A stretch of 64,000 bases of DNA from Staphylococcus hyicus (lineage in GTDB: Bacteria > Bacillota > Bacilli > Staphylococcales > Staphylococcaceae). Location of the stretch: the NCBI RefSeq assembly GCF_000816085.1, contig NZ_CP008747.1:2046001-2110000 (forward strand), written 5' to 3'. This document shows positions 39,216 through 49,186 of this stretch, in pieces. The notes below the pieces were generated by a model. The model did not search any database, was not told where the DNA came from, and saw only the letters and a program-made list of their open reading frames with translations. The position numbers and the translations under genes are program-made. How positions within the stretch are numbered: the stretch's first letter is position 1; every line of letters starts with the position of its first letter.

Positions 39216-40733
39216 TTATTCGTGAAGTAAACCTTCTTTTTTCAAATACTCTTTTGCCACTTTAGAAGGAGATTCCCCTTTTTCAGTGACACGATAGTTC
39301 ATGTCTTGCATCTCTTCATCAGTAATTTTACCTTCCAATTGATTTAAAGCTTTTTCCACTTGAGGATGATCTTTTATAAATGACTTTTTAAATAACGGTG
39401 CACCTTGATACGGTGGAAAGCTTTTCTTATCATCTTTTAAAACGACCATGTCGTATTGTTTTAGCTCAGCGTCAGTTGAATACGCATCAATTAAATTGAT
39501 ATCATCTTTTTCTATCGCTTGATACCTTAATTTAGGCTCCATCGTTTTAATATTTTCAAACTTTAATCCATACGTTTTTTGAACAGCTTTATAACCATCA
39601 CCACGATCATTAAATTCCAATGTGAAGCCTGGGCGTATGTCACCTTCTACTTTTTTCAAATCACCAATCGTTTTCAAGTGGTGTTTTTCAGCAAAATCAC
39701 GTTTTACTGCCAATGCATACGTGTTGTTATATTTCATTGGTTTAAGCATTTCCATGTCGTATTGACGCGATAAACTCTCATTTGCTTGTGAATAAACAGC
39801 TTTCTCATTTTTGGATTTTGGAGATTCTTTTGTCAGTTCACCTAATACAGTACCTGTGAATTCTAAATAACCATCAATTTCATCTGCTTTTAGCGCATTA
39901 AATAGGAATGTTGTTTTCCCCATACCGTCTTTGACATTGACTTTATAAGGGGTGTCTTGTTCTACTAATATCTTATACATATGAGTGATAATAGATGGTT
40001 CTGTTCCCAATTTGCCTGCCAACGTAATTTTTTCTTCTTTTTGAGAAAAGAGCGGTGCAATTGTAACGAAAAACATGATTAACAAAATCACACCTAAAGT
40101 AAATAACATTTTACGATAAGACATGCGCCCTAAAATACGTAAGACGATATCAAAAAGAATGGCCAGTAAGGCAGCTGGAATCGCCCCAATTAAAATCAAA
40201 GAAGCATTATTACGGTCAATCCCTAATAAGATGAGATCACCCAATCCACCAGCGCCAATTAATGCCGCGAGTGTTGCTGTTCCAATAATGAGCACCATAG
40301 CTGTTCGTATTCCAGCCATTATTACAGGCATTGCTAAAGGCAACTCAACTTTAGTCAGTCTTCTGACAGGTTTCATCCCAATTCCTTTTGCAGCTTCTAC
40401 AAGTGAGGGGTCCACACCAGTCACACCAGTATAAGTATTTCTCAAAATTGGGAGTAATGCGTATACCACTAATGCAATAATTGCAGGCACAGTACCAATA
40501 CCAAATAACGGTATCATTAAGCCCAATAAAGCTAGTGAAGGAATGGTTTGCAAAACTGCTGCGACATTAATCACTACCTCTGCAACACTTTTTTGTTTCG
40601 TTAACAAAATTCCTAAAGGTACACCTATTAACACTGCGATTAACAGCGCAATGAACGATAACTGAATGTGTTCTATAAGCGTGGAAAATAATTCCCCTTT
40701 TCTCTCATTCAATGTTGATAAAAATGCTGTCAT
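39216..40733 (-). CDS. OpuC/EgtU-type permease fused to substrate-binding domain
   Basis: 505 residues. Residues 1-205 are an ABC permease with five to six helices and the ATPase-coupling loop EAAKGIGMKPVRRLTKVELPLAMPVIMAG near 113; one more membrane segment (about 212-230) tethers a periplasmic-type binding domain (about 235-505). Such fusions import quaternary ammonium compounds (betaine, choline, carnitine), and the EgtU branch takes ergothioneine; sequence alone does not tell me which. Aromatic cage residues would decide. It overlaps the ATPase gene by four bases. Confidence 0.85.
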   Translation of the reverse strand: MTAFLSTLNERKGELFSTLIEHIQLSFIALLIAVLIGVPLGILLTKQKSVAEVVINVAAVLQTIPSLALLGLMIPLFGIGTVPAIIALVVYALLPILRNTYTGVTGVDPSLVEAAKGIGMKPVRRLTKVELPLAMPVIMAGIRTAMVLIIGTATLAALIGAGGLGDLILLGIDRNNASLILIGAIPAALLAILFDIVLRILGRMSYRKMLFTLGVILLIMFFVTIAPLFSQKEEKITLAGKLGTEPSIITHMYKILVEQDTPYKVNVKDGMGKTTFLFNALKADEIDGYLEFTGTVLGELTKESPKSKNEKAVYSQANESLSRQYDMEMLKPMKYNNTYALAVKRDFAEKHHLKTIGDLKKVEGDIRPGFTLEFNDRGDGYKAVQKTYGLKFENIKTMEPKLRYQAIEKDDINLIDAYSTDAELKQYDMVVLKDDKKSFPPYQGAPLFKKSFIKDHPQVEKALNQLEGKITDEEMQDMNYRVTEKGESPSKVAKEYLKKEGLLHE

Positions 40734-41683
40734 CTGCTTTCACCTGCCCGATGCGTGGATAAAAACTTGAAAATATCTTGTCTAGTCAGTTGCCATAATT
40801 GTTGAGACGAACGTACAATAACGCGCTCATGGGCAGCAAATTCAGCATAAATATCGCTCACAAAATGATCCCCCTCAACAACTAACATCTCACCAGCGCT
40901 ATCGATAGGTGTACCAATTAATTCAGCCACTTTGCCAAGCGTAAAATGGTTTAAAAACACACCTGATAAATCGCCGATAAATTGTTTCACAAAATCATTT
41001 TTAGGATGTTGTATAAATTCATTAGGTGTACCAATTTGTTCGACTTTCCCCTCATTCAAGAGACAAATTCGGTCTCCGAGTTTGAATGCTTCTTCAATAT
41101 CATGCGTAACAAATACAATTGTTTTTTTAATTTGAGCTTGTAAACGCAATAAGTCATCTTGAAGATTTTCTCGTGTAATGGGATCCAATGCACTAAATGG
41201 TTCATCCATAAGAATTACAGGTGGATCAGCTGCCAATGCGCGTACTACACCCACACGTTGACGTTGTCCACCGGATAACTCATCAGGCTTTCGATGTCTA
41301 TATGTATGAGGATCTAAGTCGACCATTGTAAGGAGTTCATCCACACGCGTATCGATTTCATTTTGTGTCCACGATTTCATGAGTGGCACTTGGGCAATGT
41401 TATCCCGAATTGTCATATGTGGAAATAACGCGATTTGTTGTAAGACATAGCCCATGTCCCACCGCATTTCATAAACAGAATAATCACTAATTGGTTTATT
41501 TTTAAAATATATAAAACCATCAGATAAAGGGATGAGTCGATTAATCATTTTCATCGTCGTTGTTTTACCAGAACCTGAGGGTCCAATTAAAACAAAAAAC
41601 TCCCCTTCTTGAATATTAAGGTTTACTTTATTAACGACGACTTTATTACCATAACTTTTCGTAACATCCTCGAATTTAATCAT
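40730..41683 (-). CDS. OpuC/EgtV-type ABC transporter ATP-binding protein
   Basis: 317-residue ATPase partner of the following fusion permease. Walker A GPSGSGKTT near 37, Q-loop YVLQQIALFPHMT, signature LSGGQRQRVG near 137, Walker B ILMDEPFSALD near 158 and the switch His in FVTHDIEEA. The last 70 residues form a degenerate CBS-like regulatory tail, shorter than the tandem CBS of OpuCA. The start is ATG 41683. First gene of a two-gene importer operon. Confidence 0.88.
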   Translation of the reverse strand: MIKFEDVTKSYGNKVVVNKVNLNIQEGEFFVLIGPSGSGKTTTMKMINRLIPLSDGFIYFKNKPISDYSVYEMRWDMGYVLQQIALFPHMTIRDNIAQVPLMKSWTQNEIDTRVDELLTMVDLDPHTYRHRKPDELSGGQRQRVGVVRALAADPPVILMDEPFSALDPITRENLQDDLLRLQAQIKKTIVFVTHDIEEAFKLGDRICLLNEGKVEQIGTPNEFIQHPKNDFVKQFIGDLSGVFLNHFTLGKVAELIGTPIDSAGEMLVVEGDHFVSDIYAEFAAHERVIVRSSQQLWQLTRQDIFKFLSTHRAGESR

Positions 41684-41793
41684 TTTTTAACCTCATTTTT
41701 TCTATTTTATTATCATTGTAGAAAGTATACCCTATCCCACTAATATTAAGCTTTTAAATTAAGTAAAATTAACGCAATATTAAGGCAGTATAA

Positions 41794-41829
41794 CTAATAA
41801 AAAAGGCGTGCACATTTAGCGCATGCCTT
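41794..41829 (-). terminator. terminator of the uup-recQ unit
   Basis: On the minus strand AAGGCATGCGC...GTGCACGCCTT forms a stem with one mismatch and a G-U pair, followed by TTTTTTATTAG. It lies 30 bases after the recQ stop. Confidence 0.8.
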
Positions 41830-41859
41830 CACATCTATCATTTTGTTATCTATTAAGCA

Positions 41860-43650
41860 TTATATTGAAGTTTGTCCTAATTGCTTATATTCTTGGATAG
41901 CATCTAAAAATGGCGGACAGTAGTGTTTTAATTTGTAACTTCCTACACCCTCAATTTGAATCATTTCTTGTTTGGTCGTTGGTTTACGTTTCGCAAATTC
42001 TTCTAAAGTGTAATCTGAAAAAATATTAATTGGGGGTACATCCAATTTGTCACTCATTTTTTGTCTTACGTCACTGAGCGCATCAAATAAATGACGATCC
42101 ACCCCTTCAATTGTATTAATATTTACACGCTCTTTCGATTTCGTTTTAAAAGGCGTCGTTTGAATACGTACGTTTTCGTTTAACAATTGTTCAACGGATT
42201 GATCACACATTAACACTTCATTATACTCATTTAAATATCCTTTAAAACGTAGTTCATCTATTAAGTGATGGAGTTCTCCTGTTGTGTAGTCTTTCATAAT
42301 ACCGTATGTAGATAGCGCATAGAACTTCTCATGCTTTAAATAATCTGATTGTTCACCTCGTAATACTTGAATGAGCGTTTGATACCCTTCTTTTTGACCT
42401 AAGCGAATGACACAGCTCACAATCATTTTGGCTTCTTTCGTCATATCATATGTTTTATTTTGAGCTTCACAATTACTACATTTTTGACACTCTGCTAATT
42501 TTTCATTAGGTTCAAAATAATGGACGAGTGTGGCTTCTAAGCATTTATTTGTCTTTGTATATTGAATCATTTTGGTCAGTTTTTCGCCCATCTTATCTTT
42601 ATAATCATCATCTGCAGAAGATGTTGAAATAAAGTATTGATGAAGTGCAATATCTCTATCACTAAACAATAATATACAATCACTTTCGAGTCCATCACGT
42701 CCGGCACGACCGGCCTCTTGATAATAAGATTCTAAATCTCCTGGCATATTATAATGAATGACATACCTGACATTAGATTTATCAATCCCCATACCAAACG
42801 CATTCGTCGCAACTACGACACGCTTTTTATCATATAAAAATGCATATTGTGCCTCATCACGTTGTTTCGCTGTTAATCCTGCATGATAATATGTCGCAGG
42901 TATATCTGCATCTTGCAATGCTTCATACATGGCTTCCACCTGTTTCCGAGTCGAACAATAAATAATACCTGAGACTTTAGGATGTGATTTAACATAATTT
43001 AAAACAAATTTTTGCCGTTGATACGTATGATCTACTTTAAATATAAGATTAGGGCGCTTAATGCTTGTTTTAATAAGATGGTGTTGATGAATTCCTAAAC
43101 GAGACATAATGTCTTGTTGTACTTCTGACGTAGCCGTCGCTGTTAAGGCGACTATCGCAAAGCGTTGTGGCATGGCTAACACGCGATGAATAACCGCTTG
43201 ATAACTCGGTCTGAAGTCATGACCCCATTTGGAAATACAATGGGCCTCATCAAATGCCACCAGTTTAATGTTCACACGACATAACAATCTTAAAAACGCT
43301 TCATTTTCAAGACGCTCTGGCGCAATATATATAAATTGCAACGCACCATCCAACAATTGCGCTTCTATTTCTTTTTGCGCTTTTAACGATAAACTACTAT
43401 TTAAATATGCTGCAGAAATCCCCATCGAATGAAGCTGATCCACCTGATCTTTCATTAATGAAATGAGTGGGCTAATCACAAGCGTTGTGCCGCCAAGCAT
43501 CAGTCCTGGAACTTGATAACAAATGGATTTCCCACCGCCAGTTGGTAAAACACCTAAGGTATGCTGTTGATTAAGTACATGGGTAATGATTTCTTTTTGG
43601 CCTGGTCGAAACCGTTTATATCCAAAATAATGTGACAGTGTTTGTTCCAT
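41860..43650 (-). CDS. recQ: ATP-dependent DNA helicase RecQ
   Basis: 3'-5' helicase acting in recombination repair and fork restart. 596 residues. Walker A LPTGGGKSICYQ near 43, DEAH box AFDEAHCISKWGHDFRPSY near 130, motif VI YYQEAGRAGRDG near 320, an RQC zinc site (CLEATL...CQKCSNCE) near 365-390 and a C-terminal HRDC domain from about 515. The start is ATG 43650 (MEQTLSHYFGY) with GAGGG close upstream. It follows the ABC-F gene by 10 bases, so the two are co-transcribed. Confidence 0.95.
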   Translation of the reverse strand: MEQTLSHYFGYKRFRPGQKEIITHVLNQQHTLGVLPTGGGKSICYQVPGLMLGGTTLVISPLISLMKDQVDQLHSMGISAAYLNSSLSLKAQKEIEAQLLDGALQFIYIAPERLENEAFLRLLCRVNIKLVAFDEAHCISKWGHDFRPSYQAVIHRVLAMPQRFAIVALTATATSEVQQDIMSRLGIHQHHLIKTSIKRPNLIFKVDHTYQRQKFVLNYVKSHPKVSGIIYCSTRKQVEAMYEALQDADIPATYYHAGLTAKQRDEAQYAFLYDKKRVVVATNAFGMGIDKSNVRYVIHYNMPGDLESYYQEAGRAGRDGLESDCILLFSDRDIALHQYFISTSSADDDYKDKMGEKLTKMIQYTKTNKCLEATLVHYFEPNEKLAECQKCSNCEAQNKTYDMTKEAKMIVSCVIRLGQKEGYQTLIQVLRGEQSDYLKHEKFYALSTYGIMKDYTTGELHHLIDELRFKGYLNEYNEVLMCDQSVEQLLNENVRIQTTPFKTKSKERVNINTIEGVDRHLFDALSDVRQKMSDKLDVPPINIFSDYTLEEFAKRKPTTKQEMIQIEGVGSYKLKHYCPPFLDAIQEYKQLGQTSI

Positions 43651-43660
43651 TTTATCCCTC

Positions 43661-45538
43661 TTACTGTTCAATAATTTCCTCAAGTTCGCTCCATCTCGTG
43701 ATGTCCATATCGTATTGTGCTTCCAAACTTTCTTTTTCTTCGTTCAATTGTTTAATCACGCTATAATCTGCGCGTGCTTCAATCATTTCTTGGTCAATTT
43801 CTGATAAACGCATTTCAGTTTCGTCAATGCGTATCATTAACATGTCATACTCACGTTTTTCTTTATAAGATAGTCCTTTAGATTTCTTTTTAGGCGCGAT
43901 GGCTTTTGACGTTTCTGTTTTAGTTTGTTGTTGGCTTGTTTCTAATGCTTTTTTATATGCCATATAATCTTCAAATTGACCTATAATGACATCAATTTTT
44001 TCATCATGAATATACCAATAAGCGTCTACTACTTTATTTAAAAAGTACCGATCATGGCTTACTGTGATAACTGTGCCACCAAATTGATCAATGTAATCCT
44101 CTAAAATCGTTAATGTTTCTGTATCTAAATCATTCGTCGGTTCATCTAAAATAAGAACATTAGGCTGGTGAACAAGTAATTTTAGTAAATATAATCGTTT
44201 TTGTTCTCCGCCAGAAAGCTTATATACTTTTTTACCATGCGTGGCACTAGGAAATAAAAACTGTTCTAATAATTGCGTTACTGACACTGTCGTGCCATCT
44301 TTTTGTCTGGCAAGTTCACTTTCTTCCCTTAAAAAATCAATCACTCGAACATCTCGGCTTAACCACTCATCGGTTTGCTTAAAATAAGCAACCTTAACCG
44401 TTTGTCCTACTTTTATCATACCTTCAAAGCTTTGATCTATTCCGGCAATCATGTTAAGTAGCGTCGTCTTACCAACACCATTCGGTCCTACAATACCAAT
44501 TCGCATTCCTTTTTGAACAATGGTAGAAAAAGACTTGAATAATGTTTTTTCATGAATCGATTTACTTACATTTTCAAATTCAAATACCTGTTTTCCTAAA
44601 CGAGAATGGGCTAAATTTAGCGTAGCCTTTTCTTGAATTTTTTGTGATTTCACTTGTTGTTCTATCTCTTCAAACCGATCTTTTCGTGCTTGTTGTTTCG
44701 TTGTACGTGCCTTAACTCCTGCACGCATCCATTCAAGCTCTTGTTTATACAGAGCCCGTTGTTTGGCATGTTGTTTTTGTTCAATGACTTCTCGTTCGGA
44801 CCGCATAGCAATATAAGTTTCATAGTTACCTGGATAAGAATGAAGTTGACCGTTTTTTAACTCAACAATACGCGTCGCTACTTCGTTTAAAAAATAACGA
44901 TCATGTGTGACAAACATCACTGTTTTCGGATAAGATTTTACATAATTAATTAACCACTGTATCGATTCAAAGTCGAGATGGTTCGTCGGCTCATCAAGAA
45001 GTAATAAATCAGGTTTCTCAATTAATGTACGGGCTAAAATCACACGCTTTTGTTGGCCACCAGATAATGTACTTACTTTTTGTGTGGTATCATGAATCCC
45101 TAATTTAGATAAAATGGTTTTAATTTCTGCACTATAATCCCAAACGCCTTCCGTGTCCATTTGCACTTGCGCATCCATCATATCATTGAGCGCTTTATCA
45201 GTTTGATGCATATTGTAATGTGCTACAGCCATTTCATATCGTTTAATGGTTTTTAATGCTTCCGTCTCTGCTTCATAAACCACATCATAAACCGTGGCAT
45301 CCGCATTCAAATCTTCTTTTTGTGCAGCATAACGGATTTTATAGTGTTTGGGATGCGTAGCTTGTGCTGTGAAATCATCATCAAGTCCCGCAATCACTTT
45401 AAGCAATGAGCTTTTCCCAGTTCCATTAATACCTACTAAGCCAATTCGTTCTTGATTAGAGATGGATAGAGTCAAATCGTCAAATATTACTTTATCTGCA
45501 TAAGATTTATTAAGATGTTCTAGTTTAAACGCTTCCAA
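43661..45538 (-). CDS. ABC-F family ATPase (Uup type)
   Basis: 625-residue soluble protein with two ABC domains and no membrane segment. Walker A GINGTGKSS near 36 and GPNGVGKTT near 350; signatures LSGGQQKR and LSGGEQKR; Walker B with LDEPTNHLD and LDEPTNDLD; a linker between the two rich in Arg and Lys (about 250-310); and a C-terminal coiled coil from about 555, characteristic of Uup. Uup-like proteins act on ribosomes or branched DNA. The start is TTG 45538, ten bases after AAGGA; an out-of-frame ATG at 45545 opens a six-codon frame. Confidence 0.88.
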   Translation of the reverse strand: MEAFKLEHLNKSYADKVIFDDLTLSISNQERIGLVGINGTGKSSLLKVIAGLDDDFTAQATHPKHYKIRYAAQKEDLNADATVYDVVYEAETEALKTIKRYEMAVAHYNMHQTDKALNDMMDAQVQMDTEGVWDYSAEIKTILSKLGIHDTTQKVSTLSGGQQKRVILARTLIEKPDLLLLDEPTNHLDFESIQWLINYVKSYPKTVMFVTHDRYFLNEVATRIVELKNGQLHSYPGNYETYIAMRSEREVIEQKQHAKQRALYKQELEWMRAGVKARTTKQQARKDRFEEIEQQVKSQKIQEKATLNLAHSRLGKQVFEFENVSKSIHEKTLFKSFSTIVQKGMRIGIVGPNGVGKTTLLNMIAGIDQSFEGMIKVGQTVKVAYFKQTDEWLSRDVRVIDFLREESELARQKDGTTVSVTQLLEQFLFPSATHGKKVYKLSGGEQKRLYLLKLLVHQPNVLILDEPTNDLDTETLTILEDYIDQFGGTVITVSHDRYFLNKVVDAYWYIHDEKIDVIIGQFEDYMAYKKALETSQQQTKTETSKAIAPKKKSKGLSYKEKREYDMLMIRIDETEMRLSEIDQEMIEARADYSVIKQLNEEKESLEAQYDMDITRWSELEEIIEQ

Positions 45539-45650
45539 CGCTCATACTTCCTTTTTCATATAGATTTACTCTAGATTATTTGTTACGCTTAAATCAGTTC
45601 TATATATTATACACTTTTTTGATTTCAAATGATATAAGGAGCCTTTCGCA

Positions 45651-46466
45651 ATGATAGATTTTCTTTCATCGTTGTCGCCTACACTGCAAGCCTTATGTGC
45701 AGGTACCATCACTTGGTTACTCACTGCTGTTGGTGCGGCAGCTGTTTTTATTTTTAAAAAAGTTAATGAAAAAGTTTTAAACTCCATGCAAGGTTTTGCG
45801 GCTGGCATCATGATTGCTGCAAGTTTTTGGTCTTTATTACAACCTGCAATTGAGAGTAGTTCAGATCGTGCACTGCCTTGGTTACCTGCTGCAATAGGCT
45901 TTTTATTAGGCGGACTGTTTATTCGATCTCTTGATTATATCATTCCACACATGCACCGTAATGCAAATGACGAATCTCAAAAACAAGAAGGCGTTTCAAC
46001 ACATTTAACGAAAAACACGCTATTATTTTTAGCTATCACATTACACAATATCCCTGAAGGATTAGCTGTGGGTGTTGCTTTTGGGGGTATTGCAACTGAA
46101 AACACACATGCCACACTGCTTGGCGCAATAGGCCTTGCTATTGGGATTGGTATTCAGAATATTCCAGAAGGTGCAGCTCTTGCATTACCTATTCGTGCTG
46201 CAGGGAACAGTAAATGGAAAGCTTTCAATTATGGTCAGGCTTCTGCACTTGTAGAACCTGTTTTTGCAATCATTGGTGCTGCAGCAGTGATTGTTGTCAC
46301 TCCAATATTACCCTATGCCCTCGCATTCGCTGCCGGAGCTATGATTTTTGTCGTTGTTGAAGAACTGATTCCAGACTCTCAATCCTCGGAAAATACAGAC
46401 TTAGCCACACTAAGTTTAATGGGGGGATTTACGCTCATGATGATATTGGATGTCGCTTTAGGATAA
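45651..46466 (+). CDS. zupT: ZIP-family zinc transporter
   Basis: 271-residue membrane protein with eight predicted helices and a His/Asp-containing loop (IIPHMHRNAND, about 98-110). The metal-path motifs of the ZIP family are LHNIPEGLAVG near 135 and IQNIPEGAALALP near 170, followed by EELIPDSQ near 240. It is expected to import Zn2+ and possibly Mn2+ or Fe2+. The start is ATG 45651 with AAGGAG upstream. It converges on ltaS, with a CCAAC hairpin between. Confidence 0.9.
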   Translation: MIDFLSSLSPTLQALCAGTITWLLTAVGAAAVFIFKKVNEKVLNSMQGFAAGIMIAASFWSLLQPAIESSSDRALPWLPAAIGFLLGGLFIRSLDYIIPHMHRNANDESQKQEGVSTHLTKNTLLFLAITLHNIPEGLAVGVAFGGIATENTHATLLGAIGLAIGIGIQNIPEGAALALPIRAAGNSKWKAFNYGQASALVEPVFAIIGAAAVIVVTPILPYALAFAAGAMIFVVVEELIPDSQSSENTDLATLSLMGGFTLMMILDVALG

Positions 46467-46658
46467 ACCAAAACCAAACAATATTTTATGTATACTAAGA
46501 TATACCCAACCGCATTCTAATTAGCACCTTAAAGCCCTATTTCAGATTCAAGGCACATGACAGACATCGATTTGAAGTCATCGTATTCGCTGATACACGA
46601 AGGCGATAGGAATTAAATGCGTGATGTCTTTCGTACACTACTTATAAACATAATATTA

Positions 46659-46700
46659 ATAGCCAACCACGTTCATTTATTTATGAACGTGGTTGGCTAT
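46659..46700. repeat. CCAAC hairpin family copy, bidirectional terminator
   Basis: ATAGCCAACCACGTTCAT (46659-46676) is a perfect complement of ATGAACGTGGTTGGCTAT (46683-46700): an 18-base-pair stem with a six-base loop. It lies between the convergent zupT and ltaS genes and has the same GTTCATTTAT core as the other copies. Confidence 0.8.
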
Positions 46701-46748
46701 GTTGTTTACAGGGATTAGTAACTCCTAGTCCCTTTCTAATATTAGTGA

Positions 46749-48686
46749 TTAACTGTCTTTTCCTTTAGGCCCTGTTTCATAACGGTAGTCACGTGGGTCT
46801 ACCTTTTTAAAGTCAGGATTTTTGTAGAAACGCATTAAATCACCATTTAAAATTTCATCATTGATTTCTAAATCATTTTCTACTTGATTTTTCGTTTTTT
46901 CTAAATCTTTAGGCGGTACTGCCATTGGTTTATTATCTTTATGACTATATGCTTTACCATTCACATATTTGTACTTGTCTGTTACAAAATCACCGTTACG
47001 GAATGGAATGAGCTGTTTATGATCTTTAGATAACATATCTGTACCAAGCATAATAAAGTTTTTAGTATCAATACCCATTAAGTGAAGCAATGTAGGCATA
47101 ACATCCACTTGACCTGCATACGTTGGATCTACTTTACGTTCTACACCAGGTGCTTTAATCCAGAATCCAGTTTTATTCAGATCATTAAACTTGGCTGGTG
47201 TAATCGGCTCCCCAAGAAGTTGGGACATCGCTTTGTTGTGATTTTCAGAAATACCATAATGGTCACCATACATTATAATCACTGAGTCATCATAAAGACC
47301 GCGTTTTTTCAAGTCGTTAATAAATGCTTCAACCGATTCATCTAGATAACGCGCTGTTTGAATATAACCATCTACCGTAGAATTACCTGTATTTCCTGGT
47401 GGTATAGAAGCATCTTCTTTACTCAATGTAAATGGATAGTGATTCGTTAATGTAATTAAATGAGAATAAAATGGTTGTTTTTCTTTATCTAAATAGTCCG
47501 CTGATTCTTTGAAAAACTCTTTATCTTTTAACCCTAGATTTTCTAAGTTTTCAGGTGACATATCATAATATGTTGCATCATAAAACTTATCTACACCAAA
47601 GTGACGATACACTTGGTCACGGTTCCAGAATGTTTTATAATCCCCGTGCATCACATTTGACGTATAATGTTCTTTTTGTTTAAGAATTGCTGGTAATGAT
47701 TGGTACGTGTTATCACCTTTTAGTGAAAAGGCAGATCCTTGTGGCAATCCGTACAAACTATTGTCCATCGTAAACTCAGCATCAGAAGTTTTACCTTGAC
47801 CAGTTTGATGGTAGAAGTTTGGATAGTATCTGAAATCTTCTTGGCCTGAAGATAACTTGTTTAAGAAAGGTGTCACTTCATGACCATTGATTTTTTTGTT
47901 AATTAAAAATGTTTGGAAACTTTCTAAATGAATTTTAATGACATTTTTACCTTTGGCTTTGCCATAATATTCCATGTTTGGGGCCGTATGTTTTTGTTTT
48001 GTATAGTTTAAAACACGCGTCAAATCATCTTCAGAAGCCAAAGCTTTTTGCTGATTATTTTGAACTGTTTTTACTCCATCATACACTGTGAAGTTATACG
48101 GTCCTAAGTACTTCACTAAATATTTATGGTCAAAGGTACGTGTTAGTAATTCTGGGCGATCTGTTTCTGCAAACGCTAAGTTTAAGAAGAATAATGCGAC
48201 CGCTGTTGCCATTACAACTGGTATGAATTTTTTGTGAAAAACATGATAGCTTAACCATTTTTGTTTAAATATTAAAATAAACACGTAAGCAATAATGTCT
48301 AAGAAATACACAAAGTCATACCACTGGAATGATGCACCCACGGCACCGCCCATTGAGTCGACATTACTCACTTGATTCAATGTGCTAAACGTTAAAAAAT
48401 CAGAAAAGAATCGGAAGTATACAACGTTTGCATATAATAAGAACGTGAGTAAAAAACCACCGAAAAGCATTAACCAAAAGGCTTTTCGTCCTTTAAAGAA
48501 TAAGAATACACTTAGGATAAGTGCAAGCAAGCTGTAAGGATTCATTAATAAAATTAAATTTTGTGTGAGTCCTTTAACACCAAGTGACAAATCAACATAA
48601 TAGGCGAAATACGTTTTTAGTGAAATGGTTAATACCATTAATAAGAAAAACGTGAAAATCCCTATCTTCTTTCTATTATTTTCCAT
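46749..48686 (-). CDS. ltaS: LtaS, lipoteichoic acid synthase
   Basis: Polymerises the polyglycerol-phosphate chain of lipoteichoic acid from phosphatidylglycerol. 645 residues: five membrane helices (about 1-170), then the extracellular sulfatase-like domain. The signal peptidase site ALA-S (215-218), catalytic Thr300 in [10 protein letters not shown], Glu255 in KIHLESF and the metal pair in MYGDHYGI are conserved. The start is ATG 48686, seven bases after GGGGG; ATG 48690 is out of frame and opens only four codons. Monocistronic, facing the zupT hairpin. Confidence 0.97.
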   Translation of the reverse strand: MENNRKKIGIFTFFLLMVLTISLKTYFAYYVDLSLGVKGLTQNLILLMNPYSLLALILSVFLFFKGRKAFWLMLFGGFLLTFLLYANVVYFRFFSDFLTFSTLNQVSNVDSMGGAVGASFQWYDFVYFLDIIAYVFILIFKQKWLSYHVFHKKFIPVVMATAVALFFLNLAFAETDRPELLTRTFDHKYLVKYLGPYNFTVYDGVKTVQNNQQKALASEDDLTRVLNYTKQKHTAPNMEYYGKAKGKNVIKIHLESFQTFLINKKINGHEVTPFLNKLSSGQEDFRYYPNFYHQTGQGKTSDAEFTMDNSLYGLPQGSAFSLKGDNTYQSLPAILKQKEHYTSNVMHGDYKTFWNRDQVYRHFGVDKFYDATYYDMSPENLENLGLKDKEFFKESADYLDKEKQPFYSHLITLTNHYPFTLSKEDASIPPGNTGNSTVDGYIQTARYLDESVEAFINDLKKRGLYDDSVIIMYGDHYGISENHNKAMSQLLGEPITPAKFNDLNKTGFWIKAPGVERKVDPTYAGQVDVMPTLLHLMGIDTKNFIMLGTDMLSKDHKQLIPFRNGDFVTDKYKYVNGKAYSHKDNKPMAVPPKDLEKTKNQVENDLEINDEILNGDLMRFYKNPDFKKVDPRDYRYETGPKGKDS

Positions 48687-49186
48687 TCATGTTCCCCCAT
48701 ATTTTCATCTCATATGGTGCATTGCGCACAGTTTAAATTCATAATTTACGTCTTAATCAAATTCATTTTATCAATAAAAAAATTGATTTCTCTTTATAAT
48801 TGTAACATTTTCGTAATAAACATATGTAAGTTCAATATAACAATATATACGAATTAGTGTCATTTTTCAAGTGAAAAAGGGTCGTTAGGCTTTATTTTGA
48901 ATAAATTTATATGCACTCAAAAATAAACTCATACCGCATTGATTTTCAGTTCACAAAATCTTAATATCGAGGTTCACTCTCTGTTTTTACTTCAATAGCA
49001 CCTATTATAACGATTTTGACAGCATTTGTACTCGGCCTACAGTTGTAGATAATTTAAGCTTACACATATTCGGCTTCAATATTAGCGCGTTGATGAATAT
49101 CCCACCTTAATATTATAGAAAAAGGCAAAGAAAAAGTGACTCACTACCTTCCCTTACCTTTCCTACATTAATATTACGATGTTGCG
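48687..49186 (-). other. intergenic region pxpC / ltaS
   Basis: About 500 AT-rich bases upstream of ltaS. It should hold the ltaS promoter, but no hexamer pair stands out. There is no strong terminator for pxpC and no open frame with a ribosome site. Confidence 0.4.
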
